Origin: Enterobacter sp. EA-1
GTDB lineage: Bacteria; Pseudomonadota; Gammaproteobacteria; Enterobacterales; Enterobacteriaceae
Length of the DNA stretch: 64,000 nt
Direction: 5' to 3'
NCBI GenBank assembly: GCA_002886105.1
Contig: CP025776.1
Location: 1 to 64,000 of the forward strand
A program made the position numbers and the translations under genes. Positions 27,400-37,636 of the stretch are shown here, piece by piece (the first letter of the stretch is position 1; every line of letters starts with the position of its first letter). The notes under the pieces are model-generated. The model made no database searches, was not told where the DNA came from, and saw only the letters and a program-made list of their open reading frames with translations.

Positions 27400-28715
27400 A
27401 TGAACGAAAAAATATCGTTCAGATGCCCGATGGCTATCTGAATAAAACGCCGTTGTTCCAGTTTATTCTGTTATCCTGTTTATTCCCGTTATGGGGATGC
27501 GCCGCTGCATTAAATGACATATTAATTACGCAGTTTAAAAGTGTTTTCTCATTAAGTAATTTTGCTTCCAGCACTAGTACAGAGCGCATTCTATGGCGGT
27601 TATTTCTTAATTGCCATTCCGGCCTCGCTGGTTATCAAAAACAGCAGTTATAAGATGGCGATTTTAATCGGCCTGACGCTGTACATTGTGGGTTGCACAC
27701 TCTTCTTTCCTGCTTCGCATATGGCGACCTACACCATGTTTCTGGCGGCGATTTTCGCCATTGCCATCGGTCTGAGTTTTCTTGAAACCGCCGCCAATAC
27801 TTACAGTTCGATGCTGGGGCCAAAAGCGCAGGCCACATTGCGTCTGAACATCAGCCAGACCTTCTACCCGATTGGTGCGGCATCCGGCATTTTGCTGGGG
27901 AAATATTTGGTATTTTCCGACGGCGATAGTCTGCAAAAACAGATGGCAGGCATGACGCCGGAGCAGATCCATCACTTTAAAGTACTGATGCTGGAAAACA
28001 CCCTCGAACCGTATAAGTACATGATTATGGTGCTGGTTGTGGTGATGGCGCTGTTTATGTTCACCCGCTTCCCGGCGTGCAAAGTGGCGCAGACCGCCAC
28101 GCACAAACGCCCGTCGGCGCTGGACACGCTGCGTTATCTGGCAACCAATGGCCGCTTTCGTCGCGGGATCCTCGCGCAGTTCCTGTATGTGGGGATGCAG
28201 GTTGCCGTCTGGTCATTCACCATTCGTCTGGCGCTGGAACTGGGGGATATCAACGAGCGCGATGCCTCGAACTTTATGGTGTACAGCTTCGCCTGCTTCT
28301 TTATTGGCAAGTTTGTCGCCAACATTTTGATGACGCGCTTTAACCCGGCGAAAGTCCTGATTATGTATGCGATCGTGGGGGCGCTGTTCGGCCTATGTTG
28401 CGCTGGCGCCGAGCTTCAGCGCGGTGTATGTGGCGGTGGCGGTCAGCGTGCTGTTCGGACCCTGCTGGGCGACCATCTATGCCGGTACGCTGGATACGGT
28501 GGATAACGAACATACCGAAATGGCGGGTGCGGTGATTGTGATGGCAATTGTCGGCGCAGCCGTGGTGCCTGCGGTGCAGGGATACGTGGCGGATATGTTC
28601 CACTCGCTACAGCTCTCGTTCCTCGGTTTCGATGCTGTGCTTTGTCTACGTCGGCGTTTATTTCTGGCGTGAGAGTAAAGTGCGCCGTGAACTGACCGAA
28701 GCGACGGCTTCTTAA
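27400..28715 (+). CDS. deoP: Deoxyribose permease DeoP, FucP-type MFS (frameshifted)
   Basis: Twelve-helix sugar/H+ symporter of the FucP family. Contains NKTPLFQFILLSCLFPLWGCAAALNDILI (FucP-like first helices) and IGLSFLETAANTYSS; the end VYFWRESKVRRELTEATAS matches Salmonella DeoP from memory. About 438 residues. Breaks near 27412, 27575, 28395 and 28635. Lies between deoK and deoX in the known order. Confidence 0.9.
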
Positions 28716-28725
28716 GGAGATGATG

Positions 28726-29738
28726 ATGACCACACGTCTGGCGCTCTGGCGTGAGTTATTTACTGCGCAGCCGCGCATCATTCTGGAAAACAGTGACTTT
28801 ACCGTCAGCGCGTTCCGCTATCCGGGCGGAATTGAAGCGCTGAAAATGGAGAATGCCCGCGGTCATCTGCTGGTGCTGCCTTGGCTGGGGCAGATGATCT
28901 GGGATGCGTATTTCGATGATCGATCCCTGACCATGCGTAACATGTTCAGCCAGCCAAAACCAGCACAGCAGATTGTGGGAAACCTACGGCTGCTTTGCCT
29001 TCCACTCCGGGCTGCTGGCGAACGGCTGCCCGTCACCGGAAGATACGCACGCCCTGCACGGTGAAATGGCGTGCGCATCGATGGACGAGGCGGCTGGAGC
29101 TGGAAGGGGACACGCTACGCCTGAGCGGGCGCTATGAGTATGTGATGGGGTTTGGCAATCACTATCTGGCGCAACCGTCGGTGAGTGCTGCGCAGCAATA
29201 GCGCGCTGTTTGCTATTGAGATGGCGGTGACTAATCTGGCGTCTGCGCCGATGCCGCTCCAGTACATGTGCCATATGAATTACGCCTATGTGCCGCAGGC
29301 GACGTTCAGTCAGAACCTACCGGAGGACGCATTAACGCTGCGCGAGTCGGTGCCCGCTCATGTGAAACCCACCGAGCAGTGGCTGGCTTTTAACCGTCGC
29401 TTGCAACAGGGTGAAGCAACGCTGACAGCGCTGACGCAGCCGGAGTTTTACGATCCGGAAATCGTCTTCTTCGCCGATCGGCTCGACCGTTACACCGATG
29501 CACCGACATTCCGGATGCACAGCCCGGATGGCGTGACGTATCTGACGCGTTTTTCCAGCCGCGAGTTTAACTATGCCACCCGCTGGATCCTTTACAACGG
29601 CGACCAGCAGGTGGCGGCCTTTGCCCTGCCCGCCACCTGTCGCCCGGAAGGATTCCTTGCGGCCCAGCGCAACGGCAGCTTGCTGACGCTGGCGCCGGGG
29701 AAACGCGGCAGTTCCACGTTATGACCGGTATTGAGTAA
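28726..29738 (+). CDS. deoX: DeoX, DUF4432 aldose-epimerase-like protein (frameshifted)
   Basis: Cytosolic galactose-mutarotase-fold protein (DUF4432) whose gene closes deoQKPX; probably supports deoxyribose mutarotation or sensing, role not proven. Key segments: GHLLVLPWLGQMIWDA, CHMNYAY and FSSREFNYATRWILYN. ATG 28726 is chosen from three tandem ATGs (28720, 28723, 28726) because it stands six bases after AGGAG. Breaks near 28983, 29030, 29085, 29190 and 29700; the corrected stop is 29736-29738. Confidence 0.86.
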
Positions 29739-29747
29739 CACCCGTTG

Positions 29748-29770
29748 ACGCGCCCGTGAACCGGGCGCGT
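29748..29770. terminator. Terminator between deoX and the LysR gene
   Basis: Perfect 9-bp stem ACGCGCCCG / CGGGCGCGT in the convergent gap; probably serves both sides. Confidence 0.65.
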
Positions 29771-30670
29771 TAGCCCTGACTGGTTTCCAGCAGCACGCTA
29801 CGCAACCACTGATGCGCCGGATCGCGGTGAGTGCGTTCGTGCCGAGTCATGGTTTTCGTAAAACCCGGCACCGGTAACGGCGTTTCCAGCGTGCGCATGC
29901 CCTCGGTCAGACTGGCGAGCCGCTGTGGCACAACCGCCACCATATCGCTGGCTGCCAGTATGTCCGCCGGGATCAGAAAGTTGCCCACCGACACGCCCAC
30001 GCGCCGCGTTCTGCCCTGCGCCGCCAGCGCTTCATCCGCCACGCCGCGAAAGCGGTCGCCATCCCACGAGACCAGCGCATGTTCCAGCGCACAGAATCTG
30101 TCCAGCGATAAACTCTCCTGCGCGGCATCCGGGTGGTCGGCGCGCATCATGCAGACAAAACGCTCATCAAACAGCGCCCGGCTGTGTAGCTCTGGCGGTG
30201 TGCTGTAGGGCGTCATTAACGCCACATCAATCTCGCCGCGTTCAAGCTGGCTCACCAGTTGCCGGGGCTCGACCGGCTCCACGCGTACGCGGATCCCCGG
30301 CGCCTGTTTTTTAACGCCGCAATAAACGGCACGATCACCACTTTGAGCGCGTAGTCCGTGGCGGCCAGCGTCCAGTGAGCGTAGCTGCCTGCGGGTCGAA
30401 CGCGACAGGCTTCAACAGCAGGTCAATCTCTGCGAGGATGCGTTTGACCGGGGCCGCCAGCGCTTGCGCGCGAACCGTTGGCACCATGCCGTGCGGCGCG
30501 CGAATAAACAGCGGGTCGGCAAAGTAGTCGCGCAGTCGCGTCAGCATACCGCTCACCGCCGGTTGGGTTAACGAAAGACGCGCCGCTGCACGCGTGACGT
30601 TTCGCTCATCCAGCAGTGCATCAAGGGCTTTAAGCAGGTTGAGATCGAGGTTTCTGATATCGTTATTCAT
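29770..30670 (-). CDS. LysR-family transcriptional regulator (frameshifted)
   Basis: About 299 residues. N-terminal LysR helix-turn-helix: LDLNLLKALDALLDERNVTRAAARLSLTQPAVSGMLTRLRDYF; then a periplasmic-binding-like effector domain (GEIDVALMTPY, VVPQRLA). Breaks near 30310 and 30385. Target and effector unknown; no obvious divergent partner except yicN, 105 bases away. Confidence 0.88.
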
Positions 30671-30774
30671 GATGATGATCCGCTCAGGCGATAACAAAGA
30701 TTATCGCATTTACGACTGTCCGTAGCCTGTGTTTTACCCGTATGATGAGCCTCTTTTCTGCCCCGGGAGCGGTT

Positions 30775-31227
30775 ATGATTTGGTTGATGCTGGCAACGCT
30801 GGTGGTTGTTTTTGTGATTGGTTTCAGGGTATTAACCTCCGATTCCCGCCGTGCGATACGCCGCCTCACCGACCGACTTACGCTCCAGCCTGTGCCGGTC
30901 GAATCGATGATCGACCAGATGGGCAAAACCGCAGGGGCCGAATATCTGGCGTATCTGGCGCGCCCGGACGAGGCCCATCTGCAAAATGCGGCGCAGGTGT
31001 TGCTGATCTGGCAGGTGTGCATTGTTGACAGCAGCGAGCAAAACTTGCAGTACTGGCATCGGCTGATGCAAAAGGGCGGCTGGCGGCACCGATCACAGAT
31101 GCGCAGGTACGCCCCGGCGCTCGGTTTTTTACGTGAGCTGGAGCCGGATAACGCCGAACTGAACAATTTCCAGATGCGCTATAACGCGTTGTTTATTCCC
31201 GAAGACGGGGTGCACTGGCTGCACTGA
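30775..31227 (+). CDS. yicN: DUF1198 membrane protein YicN
   Basis: Small inner-membrane protein of about 150 residues. An N-terminal helix (MIWLMLATLVVVFVIGFRVL) is followed by the DUF1198 body (PVESMIDQMGKTAG, LLIWQVCIVDSSEQNL, LGFLRELEPD) and the conserved GVHWLH end, as in E. coli YicN. ATG 30775 is preferred over ATG 30742 because GGGAG stands just before it. Two compensating shifts between 31077 and 31120 hide RLAAPITDAQV. Function unknown. Confidence 0.88.
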   Translation: MIWLMLATLVVVFVIGFRVLTSDSRRAIRRLTDRLTLQPVPVESMIDQMGKTAGAEYLAYLARPDEAHLQNAAQVLLIWQVCIVDSSEQNLQYWHRLMQKGGWRHRSQMRRYAPALGFLRELEPDNAELNNFQMRYNALFIPEDGVHWLH

Positions 31228-31324
31228 TATCACGCTGCGTTATAACGTTTATCAAAGATAACCATTAGATTTATAACACCGCGCTACGCATAGTGACCCT
31301 CGTTAATCACTGACGAGGTACACC

Positions 31325-31859
31325 ATGACGCAATCACTGACCCAAAGCGCGATAATCTGGCCGCAAGACTACCTGCCGGGCACCACCGATAACTTTGCCT
31401 CCAACGAAATCATTGTCGTGGGGTTAACGGCGCGGGAGATTTGGGCGCAACTGAACGACACTACTCTCTGGCCGACCTATTACAGCAATGCGCAGGATAT
31501 CCGTTTCCATGACGGTAGCGGCCCGCTGTTAAGCGCCAACGCCCGTTTTCGTTTTACCACTTTCGGTTTCCCGGTGGAGGCGCAGGTGAGTGAATATGTG
31601 CCGCCTGCGGAAGGCCGAGGCCGCGCGTATTGCCACCGGTATGGTTGGGTGGAAGGTGACGCCAGCTCACGGCTGGATGTGATCCACGCCCCGGCTGTTT
31701 GAGGATTTACCCGGCGGGCGTGTCCGCATCCTGACGCAGGAGTCGCAACGCGGCGTACCAGCGCAACAGCTTGCCAGCACCGTGCCGAACCCGATGATCA
31801 ACGCGCACCGAGTGGATAGTCGGCTGGCGACCGCCGCGCGTCACGCGCGTACTGCGTAA
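31325..31859 (+). CDS. SRPBCC-superfamily protein (frameshifted)
   Basis: About 177 residues with the START/Bet v1-like pattern: an early strand-helix EIIVVGLTAREIWAQLNDTTLWPTYYSNAQDI, then FRFTTFGFPVEAQVSEYVPP and a late LTQESQRG. Such cytosolic domains bind hydrophobic ligands; ligand unknown. Breaks near 31618 and 31697; the corrected stop is 31857-31859. It stands between yicN and nepI, where E. coli has no such gene. Confidence 0.75.
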
Positions 31860-31870
31860 TTCCACCTTCA

Positions 31871-31992
31871 TCCTCTCCCCCGTAGGGACGAGGGGGATAT
31901 GTGTGGTGGTTTTCCCCCTCTCCCCCGTAGGGCGCGGGGGATATATGTGCTGCTTTCCCCTCTCCCTTCCGAGGAGAGGGCCGGGGGTGAGG
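31871..31992. repeat. Cluster of three GC-rich palindromes
   Basis: CCTCTCCCCCGTAGGG...GGGGGATAT occurs twice in tandem (from 31871 and 31916), followed by a related CTCTCCCTTCCGAGGAGAGGG palindrome (about 31959-31980). This resembles dispersed intergenic repeats of enterobacteria and could form strong hairpins. Confidence 0.65.
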
Positions 31993-32094
31993 TCAACCGA
32001 CGCCGGGTAAAGAGTTGCCAAATTGTTAATTGCGTCACAGATTATGAATGTTACACTGCGCGACCTTCACGAATAAAAACTAAGCGGGTGATAC

Positions 32095-33281
32095 ATGACT
32101 GAGCAATCTGTGACGCAATCTCCAACGGATGCGGTAATTCGCCCCAACTGGTCCGCCGTCTTCGCCGTGGCGTTTTGTGTGGCGTGTCTGATCACGGTGG
32201 AATTTTTACCGGTCAGCCTGCTCACGCCGATGGCGCTGGATCTCGGCGTTTCTGAAGGGGTTGCCGGGCAAACCGTGACCGTAACCGCCTTTGTCGCCAT
32301 GTTCGCCAGCCTGTTTATTACCAACGTGATCCGCGCGATGGACCGGCGGTATGTGGTGCTGGCCTTTGCCGTGTTGTTAACCCTTTCCTGCCTGCTGGTC
32401 TCTTTTGCCAATAGCTTTACGCTGTTGCTGGTAGGACGCGCTTGCCTTGGGCTTGCGTTAGGCGGTTTCTGGGCGATGTCGGCCTCGCTGACCATGCGGC
32501 TGGTACCGGCTCGCACCATCCCGAAAGCGCTGTCAGTGATTTTTGGCGCGGTGTCTATTGCACTGGTGATCGCCGCGCCGCTTGGCAGCTCTCGGGCGGT
32601 ATTATTGGCTGGCGCAACGTGTTCAATGCCGCCGCGCTGATGGGGTTCGCCTGTATCGCTGCCTCGGGTATGGCTGGCGCTGCCGTCGTTGCCGGGTAAA
32701 ACCGAGCATCACCAGAATATGTTCGGCCTGCTTAAACGCCCGGCGTGGCGGCGGGAATGCTGGCGATCTTTATGGTCTTCGCCGGGCAGTTCTCGTTCTT
32801 TACCTATATTCGCCCGGTGTACATGAACCCGGCCGGGTTTGATGTCGATGGGCTGACGCTGGTGTTGCTGAGCTTTGGTATTGCCAGTTTTGTTGGCACC
32901 TCGATCTCACCAATGGTGATGAAGCGCTCGGTGAAAATGGCGCTGGCGCTGGCACCGCTCACGCTGGCGGTAAGCGCGCTGGTGTTGATCTTCTGGGGTT
33001 CCGATAAAGTTGTCGCCGCCGGCATCGCCATTATCTGGGGACTGGGCTTTGCGCTGGTGCCGGTTGGCTGGTCAACGTGGATCACCCGTTCGCTGGCCGA
33101 TCAGGCGGAAAAAGCCGGTTCCATTCAGGTGGCGGTGATCCAGCTTGCCAATACCTGCGGCGCGGCGATTGGCGGCTTCGCGCTGGATCACTATGGGTTG
33201 CTGTCGCCGCTGGTGCTCTCCGGCAGCCTGATGTTACTGACTGCGCTGTTGGTGGCGGCAAAAGTGAAGGTTAGAGCGTAA
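32095..33281 (+). CDS. nepI: Purine ribonucleoside efflux MFS transporter NepI (frameshifted)
   Basis: Twelve-helix proton antiporter that exports inosine and related purine ribonucleosides in E. coli. Matches NepI through [64 protein letters not shown] and [35 protein letters not shown]. About 396 residues. Breaks near 32592 (TCTCGGG for TCCTGGG), 32660 (CCTCGG for CCTGG), 32700 and 32745. Confidence 0.92.
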
Positions 33282-33295
33282 CGTAGAATGCGTGC

Positions 33296-33325
33296 AGGCC
33301 TGATAAGCGACGTGCTATCAGGCCT
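33296..33325. repeat. REP-like palindrome after nepI
   Basis: AGGCCTGATA / TATCAGGCCT with a GCGACGTG-type core, typical of enterobacterial REP sequences; lies in the convergent nepI-yicL gap and may end transcription from both sides. Confidence 0.65.
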
Positions 33326-33332
33326 TGTGCTA

Positions 33333-34239
33333 TCAGGCGGCGACCCGCACTTTGCGGCGGGAATCGAGCGAAATCAGCATCACCGATGAGACAATCAACA
33401 GCGTGCCCAGCCAGTCTGGCAGGGAAAACGCCACCCCCAACAAGACCACCGAGAGCAGGGCGCTGCTCAGCGGTTCGGCGCAACTGAGAATACTGGCTTT
33501 CGAGCCGCCAATGAGCTGCGCGCGCCTTTCAGGTAAAGGCTGAAGGTGAGCGCCGTGCCGATCACCACCAGTGCAGAAAAACGCCATCAACAGGCGGCCA
33601 TCGACGACAAAATCACTCCCCCTGCCCGCCAAAGAACGGTGTCAGCATCAGCCCGGCCAGCAACATACTCCAGCCGACAATCGGTAGCGTGCCGTAACGG
33701 GCGATAAGCGCAGAGGGATAGGTGGTATAGAACGCGGCGGAAAATGCCGAAACAATCCCCCACAGCAGCGCGTCCGGAGAAATAGAGAGCGACGTCAGAT
33801 TGCCATGCGTCACCAGCAGGAAGGTGCCGAGCAGCGAGGTGAAAATGGCGGATGCCACCGGCAGGGTTGGCCGGGCTTTACGCACCAGCGCAAACCACGC
33901 CACGATAATCGTCGGTGATAGAAATTGCAGCACCGTCGCGGTGGCGGCGTTGGATTTTTCGATGGTCAGTAAAAGGTGAGTTGCACAATCAGTGCGCCAA
34001 ACAGCGAAAAAACAGCAAACTGAAGGTGTCTTTGCGGCTTTTGAGGATCGCGAAAATCTTGTCGCCATGCACAAACGAAAGCGTCAACAAAATCACGCCG
34101 GTGAACAGCAGTCGCGTCATGGTTAACCACGGCGACGAAATATGACTTTTCTCCATAATGTACTGCGCACACACCCCGGAACTGCCCCATAACACGGCCG
34201 CTGCCAGTACACAAAGCATCCCTTTTTCGTGGAACCCAT
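33333..34239 (-). CDS. yicL: EamA-family transporter YicL (frameshifted)
   Basis: Ten-helix DMT exporter of about 300 residues. Start MGSTKKG at 34239, then [26 protein letters not shown] and [22 protein letters not shown] (first repeat), and [33 protein letters not shown] (second repeat), as in E. coli YicL. Breaks near 34220, 34005, 33955, 33610, 33575 and 33525. Substrate unknown. E. coli has yicL close to nepI too. Confidence 0.88.
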
Positions 34240-34310
34240 CGTCTAACCCAACTCTGTCATGCTGATTACTTATTAATAAGGCGCGCATCATAACACATGT
34301 ACAGAGTTTA

Positions 34311-34346
34311 ACCGGAGGCGGCTGAGGGGGACCGCCTCCGGTTTTT
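34311..34346. terminator. Terminator between yicL and porin gene
   Basis: 11-bp stem ACCGGAGGCGG / CCGCCTCCGGT with TTTTT on the plus strand, immediately 3' of the bglH-like gene. Confidence 0.7.
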
Positions 34347-34349
34347 ACA

Positions 34350-35731
34350 TCAGAACCAGAGGCTTCCCACATCGCGCCGACGTTAAAGGAATCGAGCGTG
34401 GTGTCGGTCGTGCCGTTGATGCGTGCGGTGCGTTTGTTATCCACTTCGCCGCCGGTCACGTAGAAGCGCAGCATCGGGCGGAACTCAGGCCCCATCGCGA
34501 TAGAGATATTCTGCGAGAGGGTGACTTTCCAGCCGTGGTTGTCGCCGCCATCGTCATAATCGACGCGCTGATAACCCGCTTCCAGCCGGGGTGGAATGCA
34601 CATCGTTCCACCAGTGCATCGGGCGCACAATCACGCCATAGTTGCGGCGGTTATCCGCTTTATTGGCGCTGTTATCGTAATCATGGAACGCCAGCAAGTA
34701 GTCCACTTGCGTCTGCCGGGAGAACTTGTAGCTGCCCTCAAAGCTGGCGTAAATCGCTTTCAGATCGTCGGTTTTATTGAAGACGCTGTTGTCGGCGTTA
34801 TCGGAGTAGCGGGCGATCACTTTGTTGACCCCGTGATCGTTAGTGTGGCTGAGCACCACGCCGCCCTGCCGAGGCTTTCAGACGATCTTCGCTTTCAATC
34901 GCTTTTGAGTCGAAACCGTAGTTGGCGTAAATCTCCAGATCGAGCGGCCCGACCTTCATACCGTGAATTTTTGAGGTGACGGCATAGTTGCCTTTGTCGC
35001 CGACGTTCGAACTCCCGGTACAGGTAATGCGCGACGGGTTGGCTTCATCTTCCGAGGACTTCCGGGCTACAGGATTCGACCGCGCCAACGGCGGCCACAT
35101 CAAACTGCACGCCGCCAATATCGAAGTTTTTCACCCCGGCGCCCGGCCATCGTGGTTCATCCAGAAGTAGTCGTTGATCCCCTGTTGCGGACGCTGGTGG
35201 AAGTCACGCCCTGCCCAGAAGTACGCATTCGGGTTGGAGGCCAGCAGGTTGGTGACGCCGGCATAGGCTTTTTTCAGGTTAACTTCGTCGCCCCAGTGAT
35301 CAAACATCACGTTGACGTCCCAGATTGCGCCGTTACCGCTTTTAAACGCTTTCGAGAGCTGGAATTCACCGCCGTTGCCTTCGTTACCCAGACGACCAAT
35401 GGCCGACGCGCCATTATAGGAGCCGTCGACACCGACATATTTCTGATCGCCGGTCTGGAAATGTGCGCCATAACGGGCGTAGCCGCTGAATTTCACGCCG
35501 TAGGAATGGCCATATCCGGCGTTTGCGCCGTACTTTGCGGTTCAACGATCACATCCGCTTTTTTATTGATGGCGGCGTCCATTTTGGCACAGCGGTCCGC
35601 CAGTGCTTTATCCACCGCTTTGGCGACGATGGCGTCTATTTGCTCTTGGGTAAATTCTTGTGCGAAGACGGATCCAGAGCAAAGGGTAGCCGCAACCGCC
35701 AGCGCCACTGGAAGTTTTTATTTATTCTCAT
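34350..35731 (-). CDS. bglH: BglH/LamB-type carbohydrate porin (frameshifted)
   Basis: Outer-membrane 18-strand sugar porin expected to admit aryl-beta-glucosides. Signal peptide [19 protein letters not shown], a short coiled-coil head [18 protein letters not shown], then the barrel: [79 protein letters not shown] and GAMWEAWF (after repair). Breaks near 35710, 35493, 35140, 35060, 34870, 34595 and 34365. About 455 residues. Last gene of the beta-glucoside PTS operon. Confidence 0.88.
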
Positions 35732-35879
35732 GGTTATCTCAATGTAGTAAGTTGTTCTCAGACAATAACCTTCCGTTCCTCAGTGGACAGAAAATATTGC
35801 CATCATCAAAACAAAATGCTTTATTTTAGTAACTCGGGTACAGAATAATTAAGATTTACCGTAATCAATTCTCCATTTA

Positions 35880-36184
35880 TTAACGTTGATAGAGCTGGAT
35901 TATTTCCTCCGATAATTCACGCGCCAGCAGCGAGGTCATTAAATGATCCTCGGGCATGCACCATAATTAATGTCATGGGCTGTCGGGCTTCACCGGCATC
36001 CTGTTCAATTAATTTTGTTTGCATCTGATGCGCCTGACGGGAATAACCGTCGGCTTCGCGCAGCAGATTGCGCGCCTCTTCCATGTTGCCTTCCCTTGCC
36101 GCACGCAGCGCTTCAAAGCACAGGCTGCGCGACTGTCCGGCGTTGACGATAATCTCCATTACCGCTTCTTCCAAGTGCGACCAT
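35880..36184 (-). CDS. PTS EIIA, lactose/cellobiose family (frameshifted)
   Basis: About 101 residues, ChbA/LacF type trimeric phosphocarrier. Contains EEAVMEIIVNAGQSRSLCFEALRAAREG and the active-site His region LIMVHAEDHLM (His in the MVHAQDH motif). Start ATG 36184 assumes one surplus G (MSHLEEAVM); the end LARELSEEIIQLYQR needs one base removed near 35955. Passes phosphate from HPr to the EIIB encoded at 38951. Confidence 0.88.
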
Positions 36185-36190
36185 AATAAT

Positions 36191-37576
36191 TTAATCCTGA
36201 TTAAAACCATTTTGAGCAGCGGTTGCGGCGAACCACTCTCCGCTTTTCTTAATGGTACGTTGCTGGGTTTCTAAATCTAACTGCACAAAACCGTAACGGT
36301 TTTTATAGGCATTACACCATGACCAGTTATCAATAAATGTCCACATATGATAACCGAGGCAATTACAGCCTTCGCTAATACCTTTATGTAACCAGCTCAG
36401 ATGATCACGAATAAAGGTAATACGATAACTGTCGTTAATTTGCCCGTTTTCAATAAAACGCTGTTCATTCTCGACCCCCATACCGTTTTCGGAAATAAAA
36501 CAGCGTGGGTTGCCATAATTTACGCGCAGGTTGGTAATAATATCGTAAATACCGGGTTCATAAATTTCCCACCCGCGATACGGGTTCATTTTGCGGCACG
36601 GCATTTCGTAATAATCAAACAACCACTCTGGCATAAACGGCGATGCGGGATTGACCGCGCTGTCCCGGCACTTTACCCGCCGCGGCTGGTAATAGTTGAT
36701 GCCGAGCAGATCGATTTTCCCTTCTGCAATGAGCGAGATATCCTCCGGCTGGCAGGCGGGGAGCTGATCGTACTCTTTCAGCAGCGCCACCCGGTCAGCG
36801 GGATACTCGCCACGCAGTACCGGGTCGAGAAAACTGCGGTTAAACAACAAGTCTGCATAGTGCGCCGCTTGCAGATCCGCCGGATGCTGCGAACGGGGAT
36901 ACGACGGCGTCAGGTTCAGCACAATGCCAATTTCACCAGAATAATGCCCGGCGCGAAACGCGCGTACTGCGCTGGCATGGGCCAGAACCGTGTGGTACGC
37001 CACTGTGGCGGCACGTTTGAAATCCACCACGTTCGGGTAATGGAAATCGTACAGATACCCGCCTTCTACAGGCACGATGGGTTCGTTAAAGGTAAACCAG
37101 TGCTGAACCCGGTCGCCGAACAGCTCAAAACAGATTTGTGCGTAGCGGCTGAATGCCTGCACCACTTCCCGGTTTTCCCAGCCGCCTTTTCCTGCATCAC
37201 CATCGGCATATCGAAGTGAAACAGCGTAATAAACGGCGTAATGCCCTGCGCCAGCAGTTCGTCGATCACCGCGTTGTAAAATTCCACCGCCTGCGGATTC
37301 ACCTCGCCGGTTCCGTCCGGGATCAGGCGCGCCCAGCTGAGAGACGTACGAAAACTGTTGTGATTGAGCTGCTTTAACAGCGCGACATCCTGCCGCCAGT
37401 GGCGGTAAAACGTGGACGTCTCCTGCGGCCCAATCTGCTGGTGAAAGCGCCGGGTTCCCGGGCGTGCCGGCATCCCAAGTGGTGGCGCTTTTCCCGCCCT
37501 GCTGGCTTTCCCCTTCGGTTTGCAGTGCGGAACACGCGCTGCCCCACCAGAAGTTTGCGGGAAATACGTATTTCAT
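36191..37576 (-). CDS. 6-phospho-beta-glucosidase, GH1 (frameshifted)
   Basis: Hydrolyses phosphorylated beta-glucosides made by the PTS. GH1 acid/base motif FTFNEP and nucleophile motif CFISENGMG are present, as are NFWWGSACSALQTEGE at the N-terminus and YHMWTFIDNWSWCNAYKNRYGFVQLD near the end. The reading frame is open for 461 codons, but between about 37190 and 37460 it is out of register: the correct frame there reads LKQLNHNSFRTSLSWARLIPDG and FITLFHFDMP. Both compensating shifts are judged sequencing errors. Start ATG 37576. Third gene of the operon. Confidence 0.92.
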   Translation of the reverse strand: MKYVFPANFWWGSACSALQTEGESQQGGKSATTWDAGTPGNPALSPADWAAGDVHVLPPLAAGCRAVKAAQSQQFSYVSQLGAPDPGRNRRGESAGGGILQRGDRRTAGAGHYAVYYAVSLRYADGDAGKGGWENREVVQAFSRYAQICFELFGDRVQHWFTFNEPIVPVEGGYLYDFHYPNVVDFKRAATVAYHTVLAHASAVRAFRAGHYSGEIGIVLNLTPSYPRSQHPADLQAAHYADLLFNRSFLDPVLRGEYPADRVALLKEYDQLPACQPEDISLIAEGKIDLLGINYYQPRRVKCRDSAVNPASPFMPEWLFDYYEMPCRKMNPYRGWEIYEPGIYDIITNLRVNYGNPRCFISENGMGVENEQRFIENGQINDSYRITFIRDHLSWLHKGISEGCNCLGYHMWTFIDNWSWCNAYKNRYGFVQLDLETQQRTIKKSGEWFAATAAQNGFNQD

Positions 37577-37636
37577 TACCGACTCCTTTTCGTTACTGCT
37601 TATGCATTACGGCTTAGTTACTGCGAACGGTTTCCG

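Noticed and set aside
36401-37219. 272-codon plus-strand frame over the phospho-beta-glucosidase
   Set aside because: Shadow of the GH1 gene, which carries both catalytic motifs on the other strand.
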